Shown here: in pieces, positions 53,231 to 62,323 of the stretch
How positions within the stretch are numbered: the stretch's first letter is position 1
How the letters are laid out: every line of letters begins with the position of its first letter
From: JBNFVY01 sp049943335
GTDB taxonomy: Bacteria > Pseudomonadota > Alphaproteobacteria > Rhodobacterales > Rhodobacteraceae
Reading direction: 5' to 3'
Assembly: GCF_049943335.1 (NCBI RefSeq)
Contig: NZ_JBNFVY010000001.1
Span: 620,001 to 684,000, forward strand
DNA length: 64,000 nucleotides
Notes under the pieces: generated by a model
The model's input: the letters and a program-made list of their open reading frames with translations, nothing else
What the model was told of the DNA's origin: nothing
Databases searched by the model: none
Program-made: the position numbers and the translations under genes

Positions 53231-53572
53231 TCACTGGCGCGCTGGCGCTGGCGAACCGGTACGGGTGTTGCCGTTCGCGCTGTATCGCGCACCAAAGTCG
53301 CGCGTGTCGCTATTCAAGCCGTCTTGGGCGAAAACCAGTGCGCGGTCGCGAGTCCGCCTGACTTTCAACATCTGAATCCCGCTGCGGGGGACAACGGCGC
53401 CGACATGCGCGCCACAGCCAGAGGCGCCATCGCAGTCCTGCAAGGTGGCGCTGCGAACGCGCGCCGCATCGGCGTACGATCGTGTAAATCTGGCGGCACC
53501 GCCTGCGAACGCGTCGCCGCATGCCGCCGTAAGGCTGACGGTGCCAAGTGACATGGTGAACGTGGTGTACAT
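53231..53572 (-). CDS. Hypothetical secreted protein
   Basis: A 113-residue frame starts behind GGAAGG. The N-terminus looks like a weak signal peptide (MYTTFTMSLGTVSLTAACGD) and could be a lipoprotein if cut before Cys18. The rest is polar, with a second cysteine pair (LQDCDGASGCGAHVG). No family recognised. The flanking DNA (53032-53230 and 53573-53682) shows no other gene. It may be a degenerate gene. Confidence 0.4.
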   Translation of the reverse strand: MYTTFTMSLGTVSLTAACGDAFAGGAARFTRSYADAARVRSATLQDCDGASGCGAHVGAVVPRSGIQMLKVRRTRDRALVFAQDGLNSDTRDFGARYSANGNTRTGSPAPARQ

Positions 53573-53682
53573 GGCTGATCCTTCCAGTCCGCAAAAACGC
53601 GCTTTGAGGTATCGTTAACCATTTGGCGACATTGTGGCGGCAAGGGGGCTCTTTGGGGCACGCGAAACCATGCGGCGAGGGT

Positions 53683-54024
53683 TTAGGCGCTGTCTTGCGG
53701 TAATTCTGCCGCGAGAAACCGTTCAAAGGCGTCAAGGTCAAGCGCGTCGAACTGGCCGAACCCTTTCATCCAGGCCGAGGCGGCGCGCATGGCCTCTGGC
53801 TCGAGCTTGCACCATTTCACCCGTCCCCGCTTTTCTTGCGCGACCAACCCGGCCCGGGTCAGGATTGACAGGTGCTTTGATATTGCGGCCAACGACATGT
53901 CGAATGGTTCGGCCACGTCGGTAACGGCCATGTCGTCTTCCAACAGCATGGTCAGAATCGCGCGCCGGGTCGGGTCTGCAAGGGCGGCGAAAATGGGGTC
54001 GAGATCGGATGCCATGGGCGGCAT
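53683..54024 (-). CDS. ArsR-family transcriptional regulator
   Basis: A 113-residue winged-helix protein: DPIFAALADPTRRAILTMLL, SLAAISKHLSILTRAGLVAQ and KRGRVKWCKLEPEAM fit the ArsR/SmtB fold as used for non-metal signals (SdpR-like). It has a single Cys, so metal sensing is unlikely. Either ATG at 54024 or 54015 may start it. It usually pairs with an SRPBCC/AHSA1 gene, which is absent here. Confidence 0.85.
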   Translation of the reverse strand: MPPMASDLDPIFAALADPTRRAILTMLLEDDMAVTDVAEPFDMSLAAISKHLSILTRAGLVAQEKRGRVKWCKLEPEAMRAASAWMKGFGQFDALDLDAFERFLAAELPQDSA

Positions 54025-54211
54025 TGGGCGCGGCTACGGGGAAAAGTCAACCGATCAGTTGAATAACGCGCCGGGGCCACGCCGGGGGATCTGGCCCAGA
54101 GGCAATTTGAAATATCTTTATAAAACATCGGCTTGGGGTGCGTTTCGCCCCATTGACTCGGATCGTCCCGCTATCTAGGTTCCGCCCAACCGTTGATGGG
54201 GGCTTATTGAG

Positions 54212-54571
54212 GTGTCCGAACCGACCGACAAAGACCGTCTGGCCGCGTTGGAGGGGAAGATCGCCTTGGCCAAAGGCACGCCTGAGGCCAAGCACCACAA
54301 CGAGGAGCACTATTCCATGGCGAATATCGCTTGGCGGATGGTGATCGAACTGGTCGCGGGTCTCGGGATCGGTTTTGGTATGGGGTACGGGCTGGACCGC
54401 CTGTTCGGCACATTGCCGATCTTCCTCGTGCTGTTCACATTCCTCGGTCTGGCGGCCGGCGTTCGCGTGATGATGCGGACCGCGCAAGAGATCGAAGCAA
54501 ATAATACGGGCCCCGCGCCCGGCGATGAAACGAACGGGCAGGCAGGTGCCGCCCAGGATAAGGACGGATAG
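54212..54571 (+). CDS. atpI: ATP synthase protein I
   Basis: A 119-residue AtpI with a polar N-terminus, two membrane segments (MVIELVAGLGIGFGMGYGL, then PIFLVLFTFLGLAAGVRVMM) and a polar tail. It assists assembly of the c-ring in F0. GTG start; the atpB gene begins one base past its stop. First gene of the F0 operon; the F1 genes are not here, as usual in Rhodobacterales. Confidence 0.9.
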   Translation: MSEPTDKDRLAALEGKIALAKGTPEAKHHNEEHYSMANIAWRMVIELVAGLGIGFGMGYGLDRLFGTLPIFLVLFTFLGLAAGVRVMMRTAQEIEANNTGPAPGDETNGQAGAAQDKDG

Positions 54572-54572
54572 A

Positions 54573-55376
54573 ATGCGCAAGCTGGTGCTTCTGGTGGTTG
54601 TCGCCCTGGTGTTGATTTCGGCGGTGGCGTTGCAGCCCGAAACCCCGCATCTGGCCATCCACCCGATGGATCAGTTCGTGGTCAAACCGCTGTTCGGTGG
54701 TGACACTGTTCACTGGTACACGATCACGAACGCCACGCTGTGGCTGGGCCTTGCGATCCTGTGTGTCATTGGTCTGCTGGTGATTGGCACACGCGGGCGT
54801 GCCATCATCCCGTCGCGCATCCAGTCTGTGGCAGAATTGGCCTATGGGTTTGTCTACAAGATGGTTGAAGACGTGACCGGCAAGGACGCCGTGCGCTTTT
54901 TCCCATATATCATGACGCTGTTTATTTTCATCGTCTTCGCCAACTTTCTTGGCCTGATCCCGATGAGCTTTACCACCACGTCGCACATCGCCGTCACAGC
55001 GGTGCTGGCCGCGCTGGTGTTCGTGACCGTCACAGTTCTGGGTTTTGTCCTGAATGGCACTAAGTTCCTGGGCCTGTTCTGGGTATCGTCGGCGCCATTG
55101 GCGCTGCGCCCGGTCCTGGCCATCATCGAGCTGATTTCCTACTTCGTGCGTCCCGTAAGCCACTCTATTCGTCTGGCAGGCAACGTCATGGCGGGCCACG
55201 CGGTGATCAAGGTGTTCGCAGGCTTTGCCGCGGCGCTGGGCGTGTTCAGCTTTCTTCCCGTGGTCGCCATCTCGGCGGTCTACGCTCTCGAAGTTCTCGT
55301 GGCCTTTATCCAGGCTTACGTGTTCACCATTCTGACCTGCGTCTATCTGAAAGACGCGCTGCACCCGTCGCACTAA
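54573..55376 (+). CDS. atpB: ATP synthase F0 subunit a
   Basis: A 267-residue subunit a. IHPMDQFVVKPLFGG at the start and PVSHSIRLAGNVMAGHAVIK near the end are canonical; the Arg in the latter is the essential proton-channel arginine. About six membrane segments. The ATG at 54573 follows AAGGAC. It conducts protons to the c-ring. Confidence 0.95.
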   Translation: MRKLVLLVVVALVLISAVALQPETPHLAIHPMDQFVVKPLFGGDTVHWYTITNATLWLGLAILCVIGLLVIGTRGRAIIPSRIQSVAELAYGFVYKMVEDVTGKDAVRFFPYIMTLFIFIVFANFLGLIPMSFTTTSHIAVTAVLAALVFVTVTVLGFVLNGTKFLGLFWVSSAPLALRPVLAIIELISYFVRPVSHSIRLAGNVMAGHAVIKVFAGFAAALGVFSFLPVVAISAVYALEVLVAFIQAYVFTILTCVYLKDALHPSH

Positions 55377-55421
55377 GGGTCAGGTAACTCATCACCACAT
55401 TCCATCGTAAGGAGAACGGAT

Positions 55422-55658
55422 ATGGAAGGCGATATCGCACAAATGGGTCAATTCATCGGCGCCGGCCTGGCTGCCATCGGTTCGGGCGCCGCCGCTATCG
55501 GTGTGGGCCACGTTGCCGGCAACTTCCTGTCGGGTGCCCTGCGCAACCCGTCGGCGGCTGCAGGTCAGACCGCGACCCTGTTCATCGGCATCGCGTTTGC
55601 AGAAGCCCTGGGGATCTTCGCGTTCCTCGTTGCGCTTTTGCTGATGTTCGCCGTCTAA
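55422..55658 (+). CDS. atpE: ATP synthase F0 subunit c
   Basis: A 78-residue two-helix hairpin: GAGLAAIGSGAAAIGVG, the RNP loop (41-43) and FIGIAFAEALGIFAFLVAL with Glu61 as the proton-binding site. It forms the rotor ring. Preceded by AAGGAG and a 46-base gap, which allows separate, strong initiation. Confidence 0.97.
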   Translation: MEGDIAQMGQFIGAGLAAIGSGAAAIGVGHVAGNFLSGALRNPSAAAGQTATLFIGIAFAEALGIFAFLVALLLMFAV

Positions 55659-55732
55659 GACAGCTTCCATCCTTACGGCCGGGTGGGAGCAAATGCGCCC
55701 ACCCGGTGTAACTTGGGATATTGGAGGACGTC

Positions 55733-56296
55733 ATGGCGACCGAAACGCATACCGCAGCTGACGCCGCCCACGGGGCAGCTGATGCCGCAGGTCACGGAAC
55801 CGAAGCCGCGGGCATGCCGCAGCTCGACTTTGCGACCTTTCCGAACCAGATCTTCTGGCTCGCCGTCACGCTGGTCGTGATTTACTTGATCCTGAGCAGA
55901 GTGGCCCTGCCGCGCATCGCGTCGGTTCTGGCTGAACGCTCGGGAACGATTACGAATGATCTGGCTGCAGCCGAAGACCTGAAGGTCAAGGCCGCCGAAG
56001 CCGACGCCGCCTATGAAAAGGCGCTGGCAGAAGCACGTGCCGAAGCGCAGGCAATCGCTGCCGATGCCCGTGCCGAAATTCAGGTCGAGCTGGACGCCGC
56101 AATCGCCAAGGCCGACGCTGAGATCGCAGCCAAGGCCGCCGAATCTGAAAAAGCCATAGCGGAAATTCGCGCCGGTGCAGAGGATGCGGTGAAAGATGTG
56201 GCCAAGGATGTGGCCAAGGAACTGGTCGCTGCCATGGGCGTGAAAGCCGATGCGCGCACGATCACCTCGGCTGTCACGGCAAGGATCAAGGGGTAA
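55733..56296 (+). CDS. atpF': ATP synthase F0 subunit b'
   Basis: A 187-residue peripheral-stalk subunit: a polar His/Ala-rich N-terminus, one membrane segment (NQIFWLAVTLVVIYLILSRV) and a long alanine-rich coiled coil. The presence of b' beside b marks the photosynthetic/alphaproteobacterial type of ATP synthase. ATG at 55733 after GGAGGACG. Confidence 0.94.
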   Translation: MATETHTAADAAHGAADAAGHGTEAAGMPQLDFATFPNQIFWLAVTLVVIYLILSRVALPRIASVLAERSGTITNDLAAAEDLKVKAAEADAAYEKALAEARAEAQAIAADARAEIQVELDAAIAKADAEIAAKAAESEKAIAEIRAGAEDAVKDVAKDVAKELVAAMGVKADARTITSAVTARIKG

Positions 56297-56300
56297 GGAC

Positions 56301-56855
56301 ATGAAAAAGCTCGCACTCATGCTCGCTGTCGCGGCCAGCCCTGCCGCCGCCGCTAGCGGCCCGTTCCTGTCACTGGAGAACACGAACTACGTCGTTCTTC
56401 TGTCGTTCCTGCTGTTTCTTGCGATCCTGGTCTATTTTGGGGTGCCGGGGATGCTGACCAGCCAGCTGGACAAGCGGGCTGAAGGGATCAAGGCCGAACT
56501 GGATGAGGCGCGCGCCCTGCGCGAAGAAGCCCAGACGCTGCTGGCCTCGTACGAACGCAAGCAGGCCGAAGTGCAAGGTCAGGCGGACCGCATCGTGGCC
56601 CATGCCCGCGACGAGGCGAAGATCGCAGCGGAAGAAGCCAAGAAAGATCTGGCTGCCAGCATCGAGCGCCGTCTTGCCGCTGCCGAAGGGCAAATCGCAT
56701 CGGCCGAAGATGCTGCCGTTCGCGAAGTGCGCGATACCGCTGCGAAAGTGGCTGTGGAAGCTGCCCGCGAGGTTGTGGCCAAAAAACTGACGGCCACAGA
56801 CGGCAACAAGCTGATCGACGAAGCGATTGTAGAAGTTGGCGCCAAGCTGCACTGA
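56301..56855 (+). CDS. atpF: ATP synthase F0 subunit b
   Basis: A 184-residue subunit b: N-terminal hydrophobic leader (MKKLALMLAVAASPAAAASG, perhaps cleaved), a membrane segment (NYVVLLSFLLFLAILVYFGV) and a long coiled coil. It is four bases downstream of b' and ends the operon at a strong terminator. Confidence 0.94.
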   Translation: MKKLALMLAVAASPAAAASGPFLSLENTNYVVLLSFLLFLAILVYFGVPGMLTSQLDKRAEGIKAELDEARALREEAQTLLASYERKQAEVQGQADRIVAHARDEAKIAAEEAKKDLAASIERRLAAAEGQIASAEDAAVREVRDTAAKVAVEAAREVVAKKLTATDGNKLIDEAIVEVGAKLH

Positions 56856-56873
56856 TCCGAACGGAAAATTACT

Positions 56874-56912
56874 AAAAAGGCCCCGGTGCTCAGCGCCGGG
56901 GCCTTTTTCTTT
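56874..56912 (+). terminator. Intrinsic terminator of the F0 ATP synthase operon
   Basis: GGCCCCGG (56879-56886) pairs with CCGGGGCC (56896-56903) across a small inner stem, flanked by AAAAA before and TTTTTCTTTT after. It is symmetric enough to act also on the convergent FadR-type gene, whose stop lies 32 bases to the right. Confidence 0.93.
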
Positions 56913-56943
56913 TACGCAATCATATAGCGTGGGCATTGGGGGG

Positions 56944-57714
56944 TCAGGTGCGGGCTTTTTCCTGCTCAAGCCGCAGGCGCGAAAATTCTTCGAACCGTTC
57001 GTGTTCTTGATGCGCTTTCAACGACGCTTCAACGTAAGACAAGTGGTGTTCGACAGCGCTCCGGGCCGCAGCAGGGTCGCGCGCCTGAATGGCCTCGTGG
57101 ATGGCCCGGTGCTGGGCCAAAAGAGCATCGCGCGTGGTGCGCTGTTCAAACATGATGGCCCGGTTGTAGAACACGCCCTCACGCAGCATTTCGAACATGG
57201 CGCGCATCATGTGCAGTAGCATCACGTTGTGGCTGGCTTCGACGATGGCCATGTGGAATTCGGCGTCCAGCTGCGCTTCGTCAGTGCCCGAACGCTTTGC
57301 ATGGGCGCGCTCCATCTTCCTGAACACCTCAGAGATCGTTTCCAGATCGGTATCCGAAGCAAGGCGCGCGGCGCGCTCAGCGGCCAGGCCTTCCAGATCC
57401 CGGCGGAATTCAAGATAATCAAAGATTGCCTCGGGGTGGCGGGAAAACAGGGAAATCAGGGCCGGAGAAAACCCGCTGCCGTGAATATCGGCCACGAAGA
57501 CACCCGCGCCGGGACGGGTGACCAGTAAACCGCTCTGTGACAAATCGGCGATGGCTTCACGCAGCGAAGGGCGTGAGACGCCCAGACGCTCGGCCAAGTC
57601 GCGTTCCGCGGGCAAGCGTTCGCCGGGGTGCAGGATACCACGCAAAATCAGGCTTTCGATCTGATGAACGACCGATTGGCTGAGTTTCTCGACTGAGATT
57701 TGGCGGAAGGGCAT
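56944..57714 (-). CDS. FadR-subfamily GntR transcriptional regulator
   Basis: A 256-residue GntR protein. The winged helix (ILHPGERLPAERDLAERLGV, SRPSLREAIADLSQSGLL) is followed by an all-helical FCD domain with the metal-binding His pattern (DAEFHMAIVEASHN, HRAIHEAIQARDP, VEHHL). Similar to PdhR/LldR, so it may sense pyruvate, lactate or another organic acid; the target is unknown. The ATG at 57714 follows GGAG. A TGGTNNNACCA element lies directly upstream. Confidence 0.9.
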   Translation of the reverse strand: MPFRQISVEKLSQSVVHQIESLILRGILHPGERLPAERDLAERLGVSRPSLREAIADLSQSGLLVTRPGAGVFVADIHGSGFSPALISLFSRHPEAIFDYLEFRRDLEGLAAERAARLASDTDLETISEVFRKMERAHAKRSGTDEAQLDAEFHMAIVEASHNVMLLHMMRAMFEMLREGVFYNRAIMFEQRTTRDALLAQHRAIHEAIQARDPAAARSAVEHHLSYVEASLKAHQEHERFEEFSRLRLEQEKART

Positions 57715-57733
57715 GGCATCTCCGGCGCGGAAT

Positions 57734-57744
57734 TGGTCAAACCA
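57734..57744. promoter_or_regulatory. Candidate FadR-type operator
   Basis: TGGTCAAACCA is a TGGT-N3-ACCA inverted repeat, the core site of FadR-subfamily regulators, 20 bases upstream of the regulator start. A further GACCAA at 57748-57753 makes a second half-site. It suggests autoregulation. Confidence 0.6.
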
Positions 57745-57772
57745 TAAGACCAAACCGCGCCGTTCACAAATG

Positions 57773-58417
57773 TCAGGCCGTCGGGCGGATGACGATTTCC
57801 ACCCGGCGGTTTTGCTGCCGACCCTCGGGCGTCAGATTCGAGGCAATCGGGGCGTCTTCGCCGCGACCATAAGCGCGGACGCGGCCCGGCTGCACCCCGT
57901 TGTTGGTCAGGATGGACGCGACGGCGGTGGCCCGACGGGCAGAGAGTTCCTGGTTGTAACCTGCGTCGCCTACATTGTCGGTATGGCCGATCACATCGAC
58001 GGTGCTGTCGGGGTACTGCTGAAGGTTCTGTGCCAGTGCGGCCAGATCGCCGTAAAGACCGGCGGACACGGTGGAACTATCTGTGGCGAACAGGATGTCC
58101 TGAGGCATCGTCACGATCAATTCGCTGCCAGTATTCACAATGTCCACGTCGTCATTGCCCATGCTGTCGCGCAGATCGCCTGCCTGGCGGTCCAGTGCGT
58201 TGCCGATGGCGCCGCCAGCGGCCGCCCCGATCGCGGCGCCGACCGCGCCCTTGAGCACCTTGTTGTCGCCGTCGCGGGTCAACCCGTAGAGCCCGCCGAC
58301 GATGGCACCGGTGGCAGCGCCCGCTTCGGTACGCTGCCCGCCGTTGAACGTATCAGTACAACCCGCCAGCGCCAGTGCGGAAACGGTCGTCAGGATAAGG
58401 GGGGTCTTGAACTGCAT
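57773..58417 (-). CDS. OmpA-family outer-membrane lipoprotein
   Basis: A 214-residue lipoprotein. The signal peptide ends in a lipobox (ALALAGC, Cys20). A glycine-zipper region (about 34-77, GAVGAAIGAAAGGAIG) is followed by an OmpA C-terminal peptidoglycan-binding domain (VIGHTDNVGDAGYNQELSAR, GRGEDAPIASN, QQNRRVEIVI). It anchors the outer membrane to peptidoglycan, similar to YiaD. Start at 58417 gives the clean lipobox. Confidence 0.92.
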   Translation of the reverse strand: MQFKTPLILTTVSALALAGCTDTFNGGQRTEAGAATGAIVGGLYGLTRDGDNKVLKGAVGAAIGAAAGGAIGNALDRQAGDLRDSMGNDDVDIVNTGSELIVTMPQDILFATDSSTVSAGLYGDLAALAQNLQQYPDSTVDVIGHTDNVGDAGYNQELSARRATAVASILTNNGVQPGRVRAYGRGEDAPIASNLTPEGRQQNRRVEIVIRPTA

Positions 58418-58517
58418 GAAAAGCCTCGTTTGCGAAATTATTTGGCGGATTAATAACGCGAAATTGTCGGCGATGGTTCCCAAATCGATACACATCTGCG
58501 TGTGCGCGGGTTTTTGC

Positions 58518-59369
58518 TCAGCCTGCGTCGCGGCGGGCTGCCTCGTAGGCCAGCATCGCACGCTTGACGCCAAGGCCCCAGTGATAGCCGCCCAGTCCCC
58601 CGGACTTGCGCAATGCGCGGTGGCAGGGGATCAGCCAGGACACCGGGTTGCGCCCAACAGCGGTGCCGACGGCCCGCACGGCGCGCGGATTGCCGATGGC
58701 CTGGGCGATGTCGCCGTAGGTGGTGACTTGGCCAGAGGGGATCGACAACAGGGCCTCCCACACCTTGATCTGAAAGGGCGCGCCGATCAGGTGCAGGTGC
58801 GCGTTGCCCCCTTCAAAGGCTGCGTGCACCCATGGCGCGATGCGCTCGGGGCTTTCGGTGAACTGTGCGGCGGGCCAGCGCGCGCGCAGATCGTCAAAAG
58901 TTGCCAGGTCGCCCGCTTCGTCGGAAAAACCGAGCCCGCAAAGACCGCGGTCGGTCCCCATCGCAAGCGCCCGTCCAAAGGGCGTGTCGAACCAGCCGTG
59001 GGCGATGAGCAGCCCCCCGCCGCCCTTGGCATAGTCGCCGGGTCGCATCGCCTCCCACCGCACGAAAAGATCCTGCAAGCGGCTGGTTGAACTGAGCCCG
59101 GTTTCATGCGTCGCCTCTAGCGTGGTGGCGTTCTGGTCCAGCAGCGCCTTGGCATGGCCCAGCGTCAGGTACTGATGCAGACGCTTGGGCGACACGCCCG
59201 CCCAGCGGGTAAAGACACGCTGGAAATGCGCCGGGCTCAGGCCCAATTCGGCGGCAAGCGCGTCCAGCGGCAGAGGGCCGCCGGGATGGGCGTCGATCCG
59301 GTCGATCGCGCGTTTGATCACGCCGTAGTGGTAGGCTTGGTCGATTGTGTCTGGTGCGGACTGTGTCAT
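58518..59369 (-). CDS. AraC-type / methylated-DNA methyltransferase fusion (Ada-like without N-terminal domain)
   Basis: A 283-residue protein. Residues about 15-110 hold an AraC helix-turn-helix pair (LAAELGLSPAHFQRVFTRWA); the C-terminal half is an O6-methylguanine-DNA methyltransferase with acceptor Cys249 in LIPCHRAL. The zinc-binding N-Ada domain of E. coli Ada is missing, so the methylphosphotriester switch is absent, though alkyl transfer should work. Start at 59369. Confidence 0.9.
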   Translation of the reverse strand: MTQSAPDTIDQAYHYGVIKRAIDRIDAHPGGPLPLDALAAELGLSPAHFQRVFTRWAGVSPKRLHQYLTLGHAKALLDQNATTLEATHETGLSSTSRLQDLFVRWEAMRPGDYAKGGGGLLIAHGWFDTPFGRALAMGTDRGLCGLGFSDEAGDLATFDDLRARWPAAQFTESPERIAPWVHAAFEGGNAHLHLIGAPFQIKVWEALLSIPSGQVTTYGDIAQAIGNPRAVRAVGTAVGRNPVSWLIPCHRALRKSGGLGGYHWGLGVKRAMLAYEAARRDAG

Positions 59370-59705
59370 GGCGCTGAGGTTAGCCGCCTGTCCCCGGCGC
59401 GGCGAGCCGGAAATTGCGCTTTCGCAACAGGCCGCGCGGCGATTCCGGTGCGCGAAAGGAATAGCATTGCATCGGCGCGGGGCAGGCGCAGGCAGCTGAT
59501 CTGGCAATAGCCCGACGCGGTGCGGCTGGAGCGAATGATCGAAATGGTTCTTTAATACGGCCCCCTCTGGCGCTGTCCGCCAGTTTCCCCGTCGCGAACC
59601 AATGGCAATTTAGGCGCCCCGCGTTAAGCGCTCTAGGGGAAGACCTGTTGGATTTCGCGAAATGCGCCGCTTGCCCCTGCGGGCGCGACAAGCTAGCCAT
59701 CTGCC
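59370..59705. other. 335-base intergenic region between ada-like gene and nth
   Basis: It must contain the divergent promoters of the ada-like gene and nth. I see no gene, convincing hairpin or repeat. Some base composition is lower in GC around 59540-59570 (TTCTTTAATACGG), a possible promoter. Confidence 0.4.
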
Positions 59706-60350
59706 ATGGCCAAGCAGCTGAGTTATCACACGATCCACGAGATCTTTTCGCGCTTCCGCGACGCCGAGCCCGAACCCAAGGGCGAGCTCGAGCATGTCAA
59801 TGCCTATACGCTGGTGGTGGCTGTCGCTTTGTCGGCGCAGGCCACAGATGCGGGCGTGAACAAGGCGACGCGCGCGCTCTTCAAGATTGCCGACACGCCG
59901 CAAAAAATGTTGGACCTGGGCGAAGAGGCGTTGATCGAGCACATAAAGACCATCGGGCTTTTTCGCCAGAAGGCCAAGAACGTCATCAAGCTGAGCCGCA
60001 TTCTGGTCGAAGAGTATGGCGGCGAAGTGCCGTCATCGCGCGCGGCGCTGCAATCGCTGCCGGGCGTCGGGCGCAAGACCGCCAACGTGGTGCTGAACAT
60101 GTGGTGGGGCCAGCCCACGCAGGCGGTCGACACCCATATTTTCCGCGTTGGCAACCGCACCGGGATCGCACCGGGCAAGGATGTCGCGGCAGTCGAACGG
60201 GCGATCGAGGATAACGTACCGGCCGAATTTCAACACCACGCCCACCACTGGCTGATTTTGCACGGACGCTATACCTGCAAGGCCCGTAAACCGCTGTGCA
60301 ACACCTGTCTGATACGAGATCTCTGCCAATACGAGGAGAAGAACCTGTGA
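59706..60350 (+). CDS. nth: Endonuclease III
   Basis: A 214-residue HhH-GPD DNA glycosylase/AP lyase. The helix-hairpin-helix is LPGVGRKTANVV with the catalytic Lys; the catalytic Asp is in AVDTHIFRVGNR; the 4Fe-4S loop is CKARKPLCNTCLIRDLC (C-x6-C-x2-C-x5-C). It removes oxidised pyrimidines. Its stop overlaps the following PfkB kinase start (GTGA). Confidence 0.96.
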   Translation: MAKQLSYHTIHEIFSRFRDAEPEPKGELEHVNAYTLVVAVALSAQATDAGVNKATRALFKIADTPQKMLDLGEEALIEHIKTIGLFRQKAKNVIKLSRILVEEYGGEVPSSRAALQSLPGVGRKTANVVLNMWWGQPTQAVDTHIFRVGNRTGIAPGKDVAAVERAIEDNVPAEFQHHAHHWLILHGRYTCKARKPLCNTCLIRDLCQYEEKNL

Positions 60351-61333
60351 GCCAAACCTTTCAAGTCGTCGGGATCGGCAATGCGATCGTTGATGTAATC
60401 ACCCAATGTGACGACAGCTTTCTGGAACTCATGGGGATTGAAAAAGGCATCATGCAACTGGTCGAGCGAAAGCGCGGTGAGATGCTCTATGCCGCTATGC
60501 GTGAACGCACGCAGGTGGCTGGCGGCTCGGTTGCCAACACCGTCGCCGGGCTGGGCGCGCTGGGGCTGAAAACGGGCTTCATCGGGCGTGTGCATGACGA
60601 CGTGCTGGGGCAATTCTATGCAAAAAGTTTCGCGCAAAACGGATCGGCCTTTGTGAACGACCCGGTTGAGGGGGGCGAACTGCCAACGTCACGGTCCATG
60701 ATCTTTGTGACGCCGGATGGCGAACGGTCGATGAACACCTATCTGGGGATTTCGTCCGAGTTGGGGCCGTTCGATGTGCCGGACGACGTGGCCGGGGGCA
60801 CGGATATCCTGTTTCTCGAAGGGTATCTGTACGACAAGGACAAGGGCAAGGAAGCTTTTGAAACCGCCGCGCGGCTCTGCCGGCAGGGGGGCGGAAAGGC
60901 GGGGATTGCACTCAGCGATCCGTTTTGCGTCGACCGGCATCGCAACGATTTCCGCCGTCTGGTCAAGGATCTGGATTATGTGATCGGGAACGAGCACGAG
61001 TGGGAAAGCCTGTACCAAACCGACCTGTCGACAGCGTTAGAGCAGGCCGCGCAGGACAGCGGCATGGTCGTGTGCACACGTTCGGGGCACGATGTGGTGC
61101 TGGTGCGCGGCGAGGAAGAAACAGTCGTGCCGGTCACCAAGGTGGCGCCGGTAGATGCCACCGGAGCCGGGGACCAATTCGCGGCCGGGTTCCTATATGG
61201 CTATGCAACGGGTCAGCCTTTGGCGGTGTGCGGGCGCATGGGTTGCATCGCCGCGGCCGAGGTGATCAGCCACTATGGCGCGCGCCCCGAAACGGATGTG
61301 AAAGCACTATTCGCCAAGGCCGGTCTGGTCTGA
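60347..61333 (+). CDS. PfkB-family kinase, adenosine kinase-like
   Basis: A 328-residue PfkB kinase: GIGNAIVDVI at the N-terminus, AGGSVANTVAGLGALG (signature 1 region), SLYQ/EWES in the middle and DATGAGDQFAAGF (signature 2, with the catalytic Asp). Rhodobacterales annotate this as adenosine kinase; ribokinase-type sugars are possible. GTG start after AGGAG, coupled to nth. Confidence 0.9.
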   Translation: MSQTFQVVGIGNAIVDVITQCDDSFLELMGIEKGIMQLVERKRGEMLYAAMRERTQVAGGSVANTVAGLGALGLKTGFIGRVHDDVLGQFYAKSFAQNGSAFVNDPVEGGELPTSRSMIFVTPDGERSMNTYLGISSELGPFDVPDDVAGGTDILFLEGYLYDKDKGKEAFETAARLCRQGGGKAGIALSDPFCVDRHRNDFRRLVKDLDYVIGNEHEWESLYQTDLSTALEQAAQDSGMVVCTRSGHDVVLVRGEEETVVPVTKVAPVDATGAGDQFAAGFLYGYATGQPLAVCGRMGCIAAAEVISHYGARPETDVKALFAKAGLV

Positions 61334-61366
61334 GGGAAAAGGCGCACGCGGCGGGTGATCGATGCC

Positions 61367-62185
61367 TCAATCGCCCAGTTTCGCGTGCACTTCGTCCAGG
61401 TCAATTTCACCCACCGGCATCTTGTTTGACGGGTCTTCAAAGTCATATTTGAAGACTTCGAAATCGCGCTTGTACATTTCGTAAACCAGATGCATCGACA
61501 GGTCGTCGAAATAATCTTCGACCGGATGCGCACGTTTTGGCCCGTGCCCTTCGCTTTCGTTGAAACGCGGTACCTTGGCCAGATCGATCTGGACTGGCGT
61601 ATCAATCGCGTCCAGCACGCTTTGCATCCCTTCGTTGAACTTCTCGGTAAAAAAGATGTTGTCGTATCGCCCACCGTTTACGATGAAGGTGCTGACATGA
61701 CCTGACATGGCCGACCAGTGAATGTCAGGATCCATCGGTTTGCGCCAGCGAATGGTGTCCCGCGCGAACAGAAGGAACCGGCGGAACGACTGGACTTGGT
61801 CGAATTGGAAATCATCCTCGGGGCTGCCAACCTCAATCCCGTATTTCTGGATAAGCAGGGGTACCAGATTGCCGCGATAGCGTTTGCCGTTTCGCTGGAT
61901 GCCGCAGATTTTATCGAAGAATGACGACAGGATCCGGGTGTAGGGATTACGCACGCAGGTAAAGGCGTAAGAGCTGTGGTTCTTGACGTTCGCTTCGATC
62001 AAGGGCTGGCTGTTTTCTTGTGCCCATTTGTGCAACCGGTCCTTGCTGTCATGGATGTCGCCGTCGAAGAATTCACCATGATCGGAATAGAACATGACCT
62101 GACCGATCGTCGAGCAGGCGCACTTCGGCACCACGCGGTAAACCACGCTTTCACTTTCGGTCATCCATGTACCAGGAAAACCCAT
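61367..62185 (-). CDS. Sulfotransferase family 2 domain protein
   Basis: A 272-residue protein. The PAPS 5'-phosphosulfate loop is VPKCACSTIGQVM, and the 3'-phosphate motif is RNPYTRILSSFFDK, as in carbohydrate sulfotransferases of the HNK-1/chondroitin type. It is likely to sulfate a surface polysaccharide. The ATG at 62185 follows GGAGG 7 bases away; the upstream frame start at 62245 is weaker. Diverges from a GT14-like gene. Confidence 0.85.
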   Translation of the reverse strand: MGFPGTWMTESESVVYRVVPKCACSTIGQVMFYSDHGEFFDGDIHDSKDRLHKWAQENSQPLIEANVKNHSSYAFTCVRNPYTRILSSFFDKICGIQRNGKRYRGNLVPLLIQKYGIEVGSPEDDFQFDQVQSFRRFLLFARDTIRWRKPMDPDIHWSAMSGHVSTFIVNGGRYDNIFFTEKFNEGMQSVLDAIDTPVQIDLAKVPRFNESEGHGPKRAHPVEDYFDDLSMHLVYEMYKRDFEVFKYDFEDPSNKMPVGEIDLDEVHAKLGD

Positions 62186-62323
62186 TTGCTCGCCTCCAGC
62201 TTGTCCGAGTTCATGCTCGGTCAATGGTTTGGCATCAAAAAGCAAATAATCTCTGTATATTCAACGGTTTTTCAAGCTATCCATGCGAACAACCATGCAG
62301 TTGCAGGGGTAAGTGTTTCGAAA

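Noticed and set aside
58518..59369. Full Ada with N-terminal zinc domain
   Set aside because: The added 46 upstream codons are not the Cys4 zinc domain, and the frame start at 59369 fits the AraC part directly.
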